A stretch of 64,000 nt of DNA, taken from Drouetiella sp036703255 (GTDB taxonomy: Bacteria; Cyanobacteriota; Cyanobacteriia; Elainellales; Elainellaceae). The position numbers and the translations under genes were made by a program. The stretch lies in assembly GCA_036703255.1 (NCBI GenBank), contig DATNPL010000151.1, positions 1 through 64,000 of the forward strand, given 5' to 3'. Of the stretch, positions 51,983-61,143 are shown piece by piece. How positions within the stretch are numbered: position 1 is the stretch's first letter; every line of letters begins with the position of its first letter. The notes beneath the pieces are model-generated. The model was not told where the DNA came from, did not search any database, and worked only from the letters and a program-made list of their open reading frames with translations.

Positions 51983-54127
51983 ATGCCTAAAGTTAAGTCG
52001 AATCCTTCAGAAATTCATCTAAGCGATCCGCAGTACTACATCAGTCGTGAGCTAGGCTGGCTAGAATTTAACCGTCGCGTGCTGCATGAAGCGCTAGATC
52101 CACGCACCCCGCTGTTGGAACGCCTCAAGTTCACCGCTATTTTCAGCTCCAACTTAGATGAATTCTTCATGGTGCGAGTGGCAGTGCTCAAGGAACAGGT
52201 AGAGGCAGAAGTGAGCGTCACCTCACCCGATGGGCGATCGCCCCAAGAGCAGCTAGATGCCATCAGCCAAGTCCTGCGCCCGATGGTGGCAGAGCAGCAT
52301 CAAAACTTTGAAACCGTATTGCGCCCTCAGCTCGTGTCTCATGGCGTGCATTTAGTAGACTACACCGACCTCAATGAAGAGCAGCAGAACTTTCTGCATC
52401 GCTACTTTGAAGAACAAATCTTTCCCGTCCTGACGCCGCTGGCCTATGACCCCAGCCACCCTTTCCCGCTGATGTCTAACCTCAGCCTGAACTTAATGGT
52501 GTTGGTCAAGCATCCCGAAACTAACGTGGAGCGCTATGCCCGCGTCAAAGTGCCCAGTATCCTACCGCGCTTCATCAATTTCCCGCCTGACTTGCGGCAA
52601 TACAAAGGGCAGGAAAGCCTGTGGTTGGGCGTGCCTCTAGAGCAGGTGATTGCTCACAACCTGGAAGCCCTCTTCCCAGGCATGACGATCCTGGAATATT
52701 CTCCTTTCCGCGTTACCCGCGATGCCGACCTAGAAGTCGAGGAAGATGAAGCCTACGATCTGCTGATCGCCATTCAGCAAGAGCTGCGGAAGCGGCAGTT
52801 TGGCGGATCGGTTGTGCGTCTAGAAATCCAGTCTTCTACCACAGCCGCGATGCGAGAGATGCTGATGGAGAAAACAGAAATCAGCGAAAGCGATGTTTAC
52901 GAAGTCTCAGGACTGCTGAACCTTAAGGACTTAATGGCCTTTTTGTCGCTTCCCTTGCCAGATGACAAAGACGAACCCTGGTCAGCCACCGTTCCCCCGC
53001 GTCTGCGCTCCATTCAAGAATCTCCAGAGAAATCAACGGAGAGCATTTTTTCGCTGATTCGGCAGGGAGATATTTTAGTCCATCACCCCTACGAGTCATT
53101 CAGCGCATCGGTTGAGCAATTTATTACCGCTGCTGCGCTTGACCCCAAGGTACTGGCTATCAAGATGACCCTTTACCGCACTTCTGGCGATTCACCGATC
53201 GTCAAGGCATTGATTACGGCAGCCGAAAATGCCAAGCAGGTGGCGGCCTTGGTTGAGCTAAAAGCCCGGTTTGATGAAGAAAACAACATCAACTGGGCAC
53301 GCAAGCTGGAGAAAGCGGGCGTGCATGTCGTCTATGGCTTCATTGAGCTAAAAACCCACACCAAAGTGGTGCTGGTAGTGCGACAAGAGGGCGATCGCAT
53401 TCGGCGCTATGTCCATATCGGCACAGGCAACTACAACCCCAAAACCGCTAAGCTCTACACCGATTTGGGGCTGCTGAGCTGCCGAGAAGATCTGGGTGCA
53501 GATTTGACCGATCTGTTTAACTATCTGACAGGCTTCTCGCGGCAGCGATCGTATCGCAAGATTTTGGTGGCTCCTGTCAATCTCCGCGACCAAATGGTGG
53601 CGCTCATTCGCCGCGAGGCAGAGCATTGCCAAAACGGTAAATCGGGTCGGATCATTGCCAAAATGAACTCTCTGGTTGATCCAGATATTATCAAAACGCT
53701 GTACGAAGCTTCTCAGGCGGGAGTGCAGATCGACGTGATTGTGCGCGGCATCTGCTGTCTGCGTCCGGGCGTACCGGGCGTCAGCGAAAACATTCGCGTT
53801 ATGAGCATTATTGGCCGCTATCTAGAGCACTCGCGGATTTTCTACTTTGGCAATGATGGCAAAGAAGAGATCTACATTGGCAGCGCCGATTGGATGACTC
53901 GCAACCTCGATCGCCGCGTAGAGGCCGTGACGCCGATTGAAGATCCTAACCTTTTGGCCGAGCTAAAGGGCATTCTGGAGCTGATGATGTCTGACAATCG
54001 TCAGGCTTGGGATTTGCAATCCGATGGTGCTTATCGCCAGCGCCGCCCTGCCAAAGGGGAACCCGAACGCAGCTCCCAAAAGCTGCTGATGGAAAAGGCA
54101 CTACAGGCCAATAGCCCTAATATGTAG
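51983..54127 (+). CDS. ppk1: Polyphosphate kinase 1
   Basis: PPK1 makes polyphosphate from ATP. The conserved catalytic-site region HIGTGNYNPKTAKLYTDLGL (phosphohistidine at about residue 478) and the upstream RFDEENNINWARKLEKAG and downstream CLRPGVPGVSENI blocks are typical. Length (714 aa) is normal. The ATG at 51983 (MPKVKSNPSE) is preferred over the GTG at 51971. Confidence 0.95.
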   Translation: MPKVKSNPSEIHLSDPQYYISRELGWLEFNRRVLHEALDPRTPLLERLKFTAIFSSNLDEFFMVRVAVLKEQVEAEVSVTSPDGRSPQEQLDAISQVLRPMVAEQHQNFETVLRPQLVSHGVHLVDYTDLNEEQQNFLHRYFEEQIFPVLTPLAYDPSHPFPLMSNLSLNLMVLVKHPETNVERYARVKVPSILPRFINFPPDLRQYKGQESLWLGVPLEQVIAHNLEALFPGMTILEYSPFRVTRDADLEVEEDEAYDLLIAIQQELRKRQFGGSVVRLEIQSSTTAAMREMLMEKTEISESDVYEVSGLLNLKDLMAFLSLPLPDDKDEPWSATVPPRLRSIQESPEKSTESIFSLIRQGDILVHHPYESFSASVEQFITAAALDPKVLAIKMTLYRTSGDSPIVKALITAAENAKQVAALVELKARFDEENNINWARKLEKAGVHVVYGFIELKTHTKVVLVVRQEGDRIRRYVHIGTGNYNPKTAKLYTDLGLLSCREDLGADLTDLFNYLTGFSRQRSYRKILVAPVNLRDQMVALIRREAEHCQNGKSGRIIAKMNSLVDPDIIKTLYEASQAGVQIDVIVRGICCLRPGVPGVSENIRVMSIIGRYLEHSRIFYFGNDGKEEIYIGSADWMTRNLDRRVEAVTPIEDPNLLAELKGILELMMSDNRQAWDLQSDGAYRQRRPAKGEPERSSQKLLMEKALQANSPNM

Positions 54128-54306
54128 CGATCGCCCTCTACCTCAAAGCACTTCTAAAGCTCTGGCTTTCCGTGCTGACAGAACTGCGAAATCGTGGAGT
54201 TAAAGACATCTTCGAGTACACGCTTGTAATTCCACGGGGTAGCTCTGAGAACTGGGCTTATCTCCCAGTTAGCGCGGTCTAGCGCTACGCGCTTAGATCC
54301 AAATGA

Positions 54307-54351
54307 GTTGTTTTTTGAAAGCCTCGCTACGCGAGGCTTTCAAAAAACAAC
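54307..54351. repeat. Perfect palindrome, 21-bp arms
   Basis: Arms 54307-54327 and 54331-54351 (GTTGTTTTTTGAAAGCCTCGC), loop TAC. About 180 bp after ppk1. Confidence 0.8.
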
Positions 54352-54470
54352 CTGTCCTAACCTAATTACGTAGTGCCACATACCAAAATGACCAGCCCAC
54401 AGTCCACGAAAAAGCTAGGAAAACGTAAAACCTAGCCACAATAAAACCATAACTCTTTTCATCGCTTGTC

Positions 54471-54524
54471 AAAATCTATCAGAACTGCAAAATCTATCAA
54501 AACTGCAATATCTATCAAAACTAC
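54471..54524 (+). repeat. 18-bp tandem repeat, three units
   Basis: Units start at 54471, 54489 and 54507 (AAAATCTATCAGAACTGC with few changes). They end 9 bp before the Uma2 start, so copy number could affect its expression. Confidence 0.8.
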
Positions 54525-54533
54525 AATTGAGCC

Positions 54534-55139
54534 ATGACTCATACCACAGCAACAAATGTCACCTTTAACGAGTTCATAGCCCAATACGGCGATGATTATC
54601 GCTACGAACTTGCCGATGGAGAACTGATTGACATGGAACCAACAGGGCCACATGAAACCGTCAGTGGCAAGCTTGCTGTTCAAGTCGGGATTGCGATTAC
54701 AAATGGCAAACATCCCTGGTTTATTCCTCGCACTTGCTTGATCCAACCCTTCGCAGATGTCTCCACCGCGCGTCGTCCCGATATTATCGTTCTAGATGAA
54801 CCCTTTTTGGCTAATGAACCCCGTTGGCAGCGAGAACCTGTGATCACATTAGGTCGCTCGATCAAGTTGGTTGTTGAAGTAGTCAGTAGTAATTGGGAAA
54901 CAGACTACGCCCGCAAGGTTGAGGAATATGCACTCTTGGGGATTCCCGAATATTGGATTGTTGACTATCGCGGACTAGGCGGCATCCGCTTCATTGGTAA
55001 ACCCAAACAGCCTACCTTTACGGTCTGCCAATTGGAGGTCGAAGAATATCGTCAGCAGCAATATCGACTCGGTGAGGCGATCGCTTCAGGACTATTACCC
55101 AACCTACAACTCCGCCTATACGATATCTTGCCTCGCTAA
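54534..55139 (+). CDS. Uma2-family restriction-endonuclease-fold protein
   Basis: Uma2 proteins have a PD-(D/E)XK nuclease fold and are greatly expanded in cyanobacteria; many are linked to transposons or are of unknown activity. Motifs: YELADGELIDMEPTGPHE (about 24-41), ARRPDIIVLDEP (about 79-90) and KLVVEVVSSN (about 113-122), together the putative D...E.K site, and the end of the motif WETDYARKVEEYALLGIPEYWIVD. Length (201 aa) is typical. It stands alone. Confidence 0.9.
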   Translation: MTHTTATNVTFNEFIAQYGDDYRYELADGELIDMEPTGPHETVSGKLAVQVGIAITNGKHPWFIPRTCLIQPFADVSTARRPDIIVLDEPFLANEPRWQREPVITLGRSIKLVVEVVSSNWETDYARKVEEYALLGIPEYWIVDYRGLGGIRFIGKPKQPTFTVCQLEVEEYRQQQYRLGEAIASGLLPNLQLRLYDILPR

Positions 55140-55589
55140 CAGAGGAATCACACACAAGGGCAGCCCTATGCATTCCCCACACATCATGGCTACCGAGAAA
55201 CTCTATCAGTTGAGCCAAAACTTTTCGGAGAACCCAATTGGGGAATAGCCGCCACGAAATTGATGCTTGTGTTCCTTAAACTCAAGTGGAGTTTAGGGGC
55301 TTTAAATCAGTTTGCAATCTTAGCCGATATCACCCTTGCTAATGTCACTGGATGCTGACAAACCCTACAGCTCTGTTACAGACATCCAGAAGCCCATGTA
55401 AGGTGTCTTAAGATAGAGATTTGGCTTGACACAGTTTATCTGTCGTTTGCATGAGCTATTTAATCAACTGCTCGAAGTGAAGCCGATAACTCGACAGTCT
55501 AAACGGCAGTCTGGAGCCTGGGTTCTTCTTCTAAAACTTTGTCTGCAAATTCGCAGCATCTATCTCACACTGACACAATTAGGTTTCTT
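55140..55589. other. 450-bp gap, leader of argZ
   Basis: I see no gene and no strong hairpin. A weak NtcA-like GTA-N8-TAA is at about 55398 but fails the consensus at one end (rejected). The longer argZ reading frame from 55539 overlaps this gap. Confidence 0.45.
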
Positions 55590-57716
55590 ATGAGTGCTTC
55601 AATTCGTTTTCTCATGTGCGCGCCCGACCACTACGATGTGGACTATGTCATTAATCCCTGGATGGAGGGAAATGTCCACAAATCCTCTCGCGATCGCGCC
55701 GTTGAACAATGGACAGGACTGTTTCATATTCTGAAGGAGAATACCACGGTTGATCTGGTGCAACCCGAAAAAGGCGTACCCGATATGGTGTTTACGGCCA
55801 ACGCCGGACTGGTGCTGGAAAATACGGTCGTGCTGAGCCGCTTTTTCCACAAAGAGCGGCAGGGTGAAGAGCCGTTTTTCCAAAAATGGTTTGAAGCTCA
55901 AGGGTTCACGGTGCATGTGCTACCCAAGGATTTACCGTTTGAAGGGGCTGGAGATGCGTTGCTCGATCGCGAAGGACGCTGGCTCTGGGCGGGCTATGGC
56001 TTTCGATCGGAGCTAGACTCACACCCCTACCTAGCGAAATGGCTAGATATTGAGGTGCTATCGCTCCGACTGATGGATGAGCGCTTCTATCATTTAGACA
56101 CCTGCTTTTGCCCTTTGGCAGACGGCTATTTGCTCTATTACCCTCCCGCGTTTGATGCTTACTCAAACCGGATGATTGAAATGCGCGTTCCCGAAGCCAA
56201 ACGGATTGCTGTTGACGAAGCCGACGCCATTAACTTTGCCTGCAATGCAGTCAATATCAATCGCTTGATTGTGATGAACAAAGCCAGCGACGACCTCAAA
56301 GCCCGTCTGTCTGAAGCTGGATTCCAAATCATCGAAACCCCCTTAACGGAGTTTCTTAAGGCTGGCGGTGCGGCCAAGTGCCTGACCCTGAGAACAACTG
56401 AACCTTTGGAACCTCTACATCAGGCAGTGGCCACGATCGAAACCCGCACGATTCAGCTCGCAGGTCATTTGTTAGATTCTGGGCTAATCAATCGCGCGCT
56501 CGATCTGATTGTTGAAGGCGGGGGCACCTTCCAAGTCTTGAACTTTAACTTGGGCGAACGTCGCCAAAGCACCTCATCAGCCGATATTCGCGTCACGGCT
56601 CCCTCCCATGACGTGATGGAAAATATCATGGCGCAGCTGATCGACATGGGAGCAGTTGCCACCCCCGATGAGGTTTGCGATAACCCCCTAGAGGTGGTTT
56701 TGCAAGATGGCGTCGCGCCCGATGACTTCTATGTCTCTACCATTTACCCCACCGAAGTTCGGGTTAACTGTCAGTGGGTGCGGGTACAAAATCAGCGGAT
56801 GGATGGGGCGATCGTCGTTTCCCCGATGCCTGCTGGTGCTTCTGCTGACTTCATTGCCGAGTGCAAGCTGCTGCGTGATCTGAAAAAGGGCGATCGCGTG
56901 ATTGTCGGGGTCGAGGGCATTCGCACCGTGCGTAAGGCTGAAGCGCGGGATACCCGCTCCGAAAAGGAATTCAGCTTTATGGGTTCTGGCGTTTCGAGCG
57001 AACGCCGAGTAGAGCTGGTAGTGGAGCAAATTGCCTGGGATTTGCGCCGCATTCGCGATCAGGGGGGCAAAGTCGTGGTCGTGGGTGGCCCGGTGGTCAT
57101 CCATACGGGCGGCGTAGAGCATTTGTCTCACCTGATCCGGGAGGGCTACGTGCAAGCGCTGTTGGGTGGCAATGCGATCGCCGTTCACGACATTGAGCAA
57201 TCGATGATGGGCACTTCGCTAGGCATGGACATGAAGCGTGGCGTTTCGGTGCGCGGCGGACATCGGCACCACCTCAAGGCCATCAACACCATTCGCCGCT
57301 ACGGCAGCATTGCCGAGGCCGTTGAGCAAGGGGTGTTAACCAGCGGCATTTTCTATGAGTGCGTCAAGCACCATGTGCCTTTCTCGCTGGCTGGCTCCAT
57401 CCGCGATGATGGCCCCCTGCCCGACACCAAGATGAACCTGATTGAGGCGCAAGAAGACTATGCGCGCCTGATCGAAGGAGCCGACCTGATCTTGATGCTG
57501 TCGTCTATGCTGCACTCGATCGGCGTGGGCAACATGACTCCGGCAGGCGTGAAGATGGTCTGTGTGGATATCAATCCGGCAGTCGTCACCAAACTGAGCG
57601 ATCGCGGTTCTGTCGAGTCGATCGGCGTAGTGACGGATGTGGGCTTGTTCCTGAGTATGCTGGTGCAGCAGTTGAGTAAGCTCACTAGCCCTTATAAGGT
57701 TGTCCAAAAGGTTTAG
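55590..57716 (+). CDS. argZ: ArgZ/AgrE, arginine dihydrolase (with C-terminal ornithine cyclodeaminase-like domain)
   Basis: This enzyme converts arginine to ornithine, CO2 and ammonia, and is central to nitrogen storage and release in cyanobacteria (cyanophycin turnover). The start at 55590 (MSASIRFLMCAP) matches the family; with it the catalytic residues fall where they are known to be: His168 (FYHLDTCF) and Cys264 (GGAAKCLTL). The C-terminal part (from about 290) is the ornithine-cyclodeaminase-like TIGR00300 region, which makes proline in AgrE-type proteins. Length (708 aa) is right. No partner gene is nearby. Confidence 0.93.
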   Translation: MSASIRFLMCAPDHYDVDYVINPWMEGNVHKSSRDRAVEQWTGLFHILKENTTVDLVQPEKGVPDMVFTANAGLVLENTVVLSRFFHKERQGEEPFFQKWFEAQGFTVHVLPKDLPFEGAGDALLDREGRWLWAGYGFRSELDSHPYLAKWLDIEVLSLRLMDERFYHLDTCFCPLADGYLLYYPPAFDAYSNRMIEMRVPEAKRIAVDEADAINFACNAVNINRLIVMNKASDDLKARLSEAGFQIIETPLTEFLKAGGAAKCLTLRTTEPLEPLHQAVATIETRTIQLAGHLLDSGLINRALDLIVEGGGTFQVLNFNLGERRQSTSSADIRVTAPSHDVMENIMAQLIDMGAVATPDEVCDNPLEVVLQDGVAPDDFYVSTIYPTEVRVNCQWVRVQNQRMDGAIVVSPMPAGASADFIAECKLLRDLKKGDRVIVGVEGIRTVRKAEARDTRSEKEFSFMGSGVSSERRVELVVEQIAWDLRRIRDQGGKVVVVGGPVVIHTGGVEHLSHLIREGYVQALLGGNAIAVHDIEQSMMGTSLGMDMKRGVSVRGGHRHHLKAINTIRRYGSIAEAVEQGVLTSGIFYECVKHHVPFSLAGSIRDDGPLPDTKMNLIEAQEDYARLIEGADLILMLSSMLHSIGVGNMTPAGVKMVCVDINPAVVTKLSDRGSVESIGVVTDVGLFLSMLVQQLSKLTSPYKVVQKV

Positions 57717-57753
57717 TCTGGCGCTCTAAGCTCCGCTAGGGAAAGCCCCTAAT

Positions 57754-57792
57754 AAAATTTTGGTGTGGCGCTTCGCGCCACACCAAAATTTT
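57754..57792. repeat. Perfect palindrome, 18-bp arms, after argZ
   Basis: 57754-57771 and 57775-57792 (AAAATTTTGGTGTGGCGC), loop TTC. Probably works as a terminator for both convergent transcripts. Confidence 0.8.
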
Positions 57793-57824
57793 GAATTAAT
57801 AACGCTTTGGGTGTCAGATCACTA

Positions 57825-58334
57825 TCAAGATTCTTGCTGTTGAGCTTTGGGCGTCTTTGAGGAAACGACCGAAAGGTGAAAGTCTTGAGCGGTTTCTTGC
57901 AGCTCGAAATCGAGGATGTAGCGATGGTAGCCTGAAAAATATTTGCGTTTGCGGTTGATCAATTCTTCTAAGACTTCTTGCATATCTTGTTGAGCCTGAC
58001 GATCTTTACCCTGACAAAGTTGATCGATGATTTTCTGCATCTCTTGCTGCTGCTCCTCTTGAGGCAAAAGAGCCAGATTCCAGGCCAGAAGCGCGATCGA
58101 AAACATTTTTCGTCGCTGCTCTAAATTATGGGCAAAGTCTAGATGAGGCTCAACAAAGGCTTGCAGAACCTCAGACATTTTGGCTTCGCCTTTGGGGTTT
58201 TTCTCGACGCCTGCAATCTTCCCCTTCCAGCCCTGCTCCACCCTTTGAGCCAGCTTATTTAGCGATTCTTCTTGTCTTTTTGCCTGCTGCTGTTGGTAAA
58301 GCAGCTCGCTGAACCCTTTAGATTTTTTTGCCAT
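57825..58334 (-). CDS. Conserved cyanobacterial hypothetical protein (helical)
   Basis: I do not recognise a named family. The start at 58334 (MAKKSKGFSELLYQQQQAKRQEESL) is preferred over 58343. The protein is highly helical and Gln/Glu-rich, with no cysteine motifs, signal peptide or membrane span; it resembles small proteins that bind other proteins. It is the last gene of the thiD/purine strand and lies 30 bp downstream of thiD, so it is probably co-transcribed. Confidence 0.7.
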   Translation of the reverse strand: MAKKSKGFSELLYQQQQAKRQEESLNKLAQRVEQGWKGKIAGVEKNPKGEAKMSEVLQAFVEPHLDFAHNLEQRRKMFSIALLAWNLALLPQEEQQQEMQKIIDQLCQGKDRQAQQDMQEVLEELINRKRKYFSGYHRYILDFELQETAQDFHLSVVSSKTPKAQQQES

Positions 58335-58364
58335 GTGATCCACCGATTCAAGCTGGTCTATATT

Positions 58365-59219
58365 TTAATCATCTGATAGGGCTGTATCCACGCCAGAGGG
58401 GCTATCCTTTGGCAGCAGCGGGAAAAAGTGCCCCACTGGGCCTTGTCCTTTGCCAATCCGTAGAGCATAGCGCAGCGCCATCGTCACATAGTCCTTCGCA
58501 TTTTTAGTCGCCTCAAATGGCTCCTGCCCGATCGCCAAATTTGCGGCGATCGCTGCCGACAGAGTGCAGCCTGTGCCGTGGGTATCTTGAGTGTCAATGG
58601 TTTCGGTGTGCAGCACCTCCATGCGATCGCCATCAAACCAGATATCGACTCCGCGCAGGTCTGCCGCCATTCCCCCGCCTTTGACCAGCACCGCTTTAGA
58701 ACCCAACGTCAGAATTTTTTGAGCAGCTGCCTGCATTTCCTGCTGCGTGTTAATTTCCATACCGCTGAGAATTTGGGCTTCGTGGCGGTTGGGGGTGAGG
58801 ACGGCAGCCAAGGGAATCAGGCGATCGCGCAGGGTCGCAATAGCGGCATCATCCATTAGCTGCGCCCCGGTTCGAGACACCATCACCGGATCGACCACGA
58901 GATGAGCAAGGGCGATCGCTTCGACCTGTGCCGCCACCGCCGCGATGATGGCTTGGTTCAGCAGCATTCCTGTTTTTGCCGCCTGAATGCCGATGTCTTC
59001 TGCCACAGCCACGATTTGAGCCGTCACCGCTTCGGGCGGCAGCGCATCAACCCGCGTCACGCCTAACGTATTTTGTGCCGTGACACAGGTAATCGCACAG
59101 GTGCCATGCACTTGATGAAACGAAAAAGTGCGCAGATCTGCCTGAATTCCGGCACCGCCACCGCTGTCAGAACCAGCGATCGTCATGGCAACCGGAGGAG
59201 AAAAAATAGGGTTTGGCAT
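58365..59219 (-). CDS. thiD: ThiD, hydroxymethylpyrimidine / phosphomethylpyrimidine kinase
   Basis: ThiD phosphorylates the pyrimidine precursor of thiamine twice. The GSDSGGGAGIQADLRTF start, MVSRTGAQL and DTHGTGCTLSAAIAANLA motifs are diagnostic. Length (284 aa) is normal. It lies 29 bp after uraD on the same strand; a link of thiamine synthesis to purine catabolism is not obvious, so this may be chance operon growth. Confidence 0.95.
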   Translation of the reverse strand: MPNPIFSPPVAMTIAGSDSGGGAGIQADLRTFSFHQVHGTCAITCVTAQNTLGVTRVDALPPEAVTAQIVAVAEDIGIQAAKTGMLLNQAIIAAVAAQVEAIALAHLVVDPVMVSRTGAQLMDDAAIATLRDRLIPLAAVLTPNRHEAQILSGMEINTQQEMQAAAQKILTLGSKAVLVKGGGMAADLRGVDIWFDGDRMEVLHTETIDTQDTHGTGCTLSAAIAANLAIGQEPFEATKNAKDYVTMALRYALRIGKGQGPVGHFFPLLPKDSPSGVDTALSDD

Positions 59220-59248
59220 GGTTAGCGATCGGGTAGCGAAACTGACAC

Positions 59249-59758
59249 CTAACCATTGTCCAACAGATCCAGCAGTCGGAGCCGAGCAATCTGGGCAATT
59301 TCTGTCAAAGCCTGCTGGGTTTCTGCCGCTACCGTGTTTTGCAAGCGGCGATCGAAGGCGGCAAAAATGCTGGCCTTGGTCTGGGTTCTGACGGTTGTGA
59401 TAAACGGAAAGCCAAACTTCTCTTTATAGGACTGATTTAGTGCCTGGATGCGATCGTACTCCTCAGGCGTTAGCTGATCTAACCCGGCTCCGGCCTGCTC
59501 TTGCACAGAGGCCGCCGCCATCTGGGCTTTGCTGCCGAGATCCGGGTGCGCTTTGATTAATGCCAGCTGCTCCGCTAGGCTCATGTGCTGGACGATCTGC
59601 ACCATTTTTTGATGCAGATCGGAGACATCCTCAAAAGGACGATCGTTCCAGGCGTGATGCGCGATCGCAGGGGTATCTTCAAAGACTGCCCCCAGAGCAG
59701 CCGTAAAGGTATCCTGGCTCATCTGGTTGAGTTCAGAAATCGAGTAAGGTTGGGTCAT
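59249..59758 (-). CDS. uraD: UraD, OHCU decarboxylase
   Basis: UraD turns 2-oxo-4-hydroxy-4-carboxy-5-ureidoimidazoline into (S)-allantoin, the last step from urate. The motifs HHAWNDRPF and SVQEQAGAGLD are typical, with the catalytic His and Glu at these sites, and the length (169 aa) is normal. The gene directly follows hpxO (42 bp), its pathway predecessor but one. Confidence 0.9.
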   Translation of the reverse strand: MTQPYSISELNQMSQDTFTAALGAVFEDTPAIAHHAWNDRPFEDVSDLHQKMVQIVQHMSLAEQLALIKAHPDLGSKAQMAAASVQEQAGAGLDQLTPEEYDRIQALNQSYKEKFGFPFITTVRTQTKASIFAAFDRRLQNTVAAETQQALTEIAQIARLRLLDLLDNG

Positions 59759-59800
59759 CGTTGCGATCGCAATTTTAGCGTTTTTCCGGTCAGGCTCAGT

Positions 59801-60964
59801 TTAATGCAATGGCCCCGCCAGAATCGTCTTAGAAATCGCACTCATGATATCGGTGCCATCTTCGTGCTTGAGGCTGCTGTACCACTGCTGAGTTTTTTCG
59901 GGGTCTTTGCCGTGGGTGACATCCGATCGCTTGCGGGCTTTGATCACCACATCTGCCGCCCGATCTTTACGAATCGCCTCATAGCGCTTCAGCGAATCTT
60001 CGACGCTAATCGTATTGGTCACCAGCGAGTTGGCTAATACCCAGGCATCCTCCATCGCCTGACAGCCGCCCTGCCCCAAGTCGGGTGCAGTGCTGTGTCC
60101 GGCATCGCCTAGCAGCGCGACCCGTCCTTTTGTCCAGGTAGGCAACTCCTCGACATCATGAATTTCGACCCGATTGGTCTTAAACGGATCAAGACGCTGA
60201 ATTAAAGTCTGCACAGGAGCAGCCCACCCCTTGAAAAAGCCCGCCAGCTCTTCGGGGTAGTTTTCTGGCTGGCTGGGGGTGCCCTTGGGCAGAGGCACAT
60301 CCAAAAAGAAATAGAAGCGATCGCCAGAAACGGGCATGAGGGAAGCGCGTTTGTGATCCCCCACATAAAGCACCCAGCTATTTTTGGGAGCCAGATCTTC
60401 GCTAGCCGGAACGAGTCCATTCCAGTTGACATAGCCGACATATCGCCGCTCTGCCGCATATCCCAACACATACTGCCGAATGAGGGAATGGGTGCCATCT
60501 GCGCCAATCACCAGATCGCCCGTCGCCTTACGGCCATCTGCAAAAATAGCGGTAGCGCTGTCAGCATCTTGCTCGATCGCCACACATTTCGAGTTGAGCT
60601 GCACCTGATCGGCTCCAAAGGCATTCAGCAGCATGCCCTGAAGCTCTGTCCGAGCGACAGGATAGGGGCGCTGACCTACTTGTTCAATCAAGGGCAGCAG
60701 GCTGAAGTCCGTTAGCTTTTCTCCGGTGCTGCTGTAGTACGCCATCCGATCCATTTGGCCGCCAATGCTGGCAATCTCTTTGCCTAAGCCCAGGCGATTC
60801 AGCACTTTTACGCCATTCGACCACAGCGAAATCGCGGCTCCAGCCGGACGCAATTCACTGACGCGATCGTAGATTTCTACTTCATATCCAGCCTGACGCA
60901 AGGCAATACCTGTAGCCAAGCCGCCCATACCTGCCCCAATAATCACCGCTTTTAAGTTTTCCAC
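59801..60964 (-). CDS. hpxO: FAD-dependent urate hydroxylase (HpxO-like)
   Basis: HpxO-type monooxygenases convert urate to 5-hydroxyisourate with NADH and FAD. The GAGMGGLATGIALRQAG Rossmann start, GADGTHSLIR and LLGDAGHSTAPDLGQG (FAD-binding) motifs are clear. Whether it is the urate enzyme or another flavin hydroxylase rests on its place beside uraD and the deaminase; family similarity supports it. The start at 60964 is natural. Confidence 0.88.
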   Translation of the reverse strand: MENLKAVIIGAGMGGLATGIALRQAGYEVEIYDRVSELRPAGAAISLWSNGVKVLNRLGLGKEIASIGGQMDRMAYYSSTGEKLTDFSLLPLIEQVGQRPYPVARTELQGMLLNAFGADQVQLNSKCVAIEQDADSATAIFADGRKATGDLVIGADGTHSLIRQYVLGYAAERRYVGYVNWNGLVPASEDLAPKNSWVLYVGDHKRASLMPVSGDRFYFFLDVPLPKGTPSQPENYPEELAGFFKGWAAPVQTLIQRLDPFKTNRVEIHDVEELPTWTKGRVALLGDAGHSTAPDLGQGGCQAMEDAWVLANSLVTNTISVEDSLKRYEAIRKDRAADVVIKARKRSDVTHGKDPEKTQQWYSSLKHEDGTDIMSAISKTILAGPLH

Positions 60965-61143
60965 TGTGCTTGCCCCTTTGCTGCCTTGCCTGGTCGCCTA
61001 ACGTTACCGCCCGTTTTGAACAAGGTACAGAAAATCTGATCTGAGAGGTGTGCCTCAGATAACATGTGATTTTGGCATTAAATTCTGCCGGGTTTTGCGG
61101 CCAGATTTTGAGAGATAGCCAGAAGGTCGATCGCGCCAAAACT

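Larger units (their letters stand above)
54128..54533. other. 406-bp gap: palindrome and short tandem repeats
   Basis: The gap holds the palindrome at 54307-54351 and the 18-bp repeat at 54471-54524 (separate entries). No gene is visible. Confidence 0.6.

Noticed and set aside
55398..55411. NtcA box (GTA-N8-TAC) upstream of argZ
   Set aside because: The downstream half is TAA, not TAC, and I see no clear -10 at the usual spacing.
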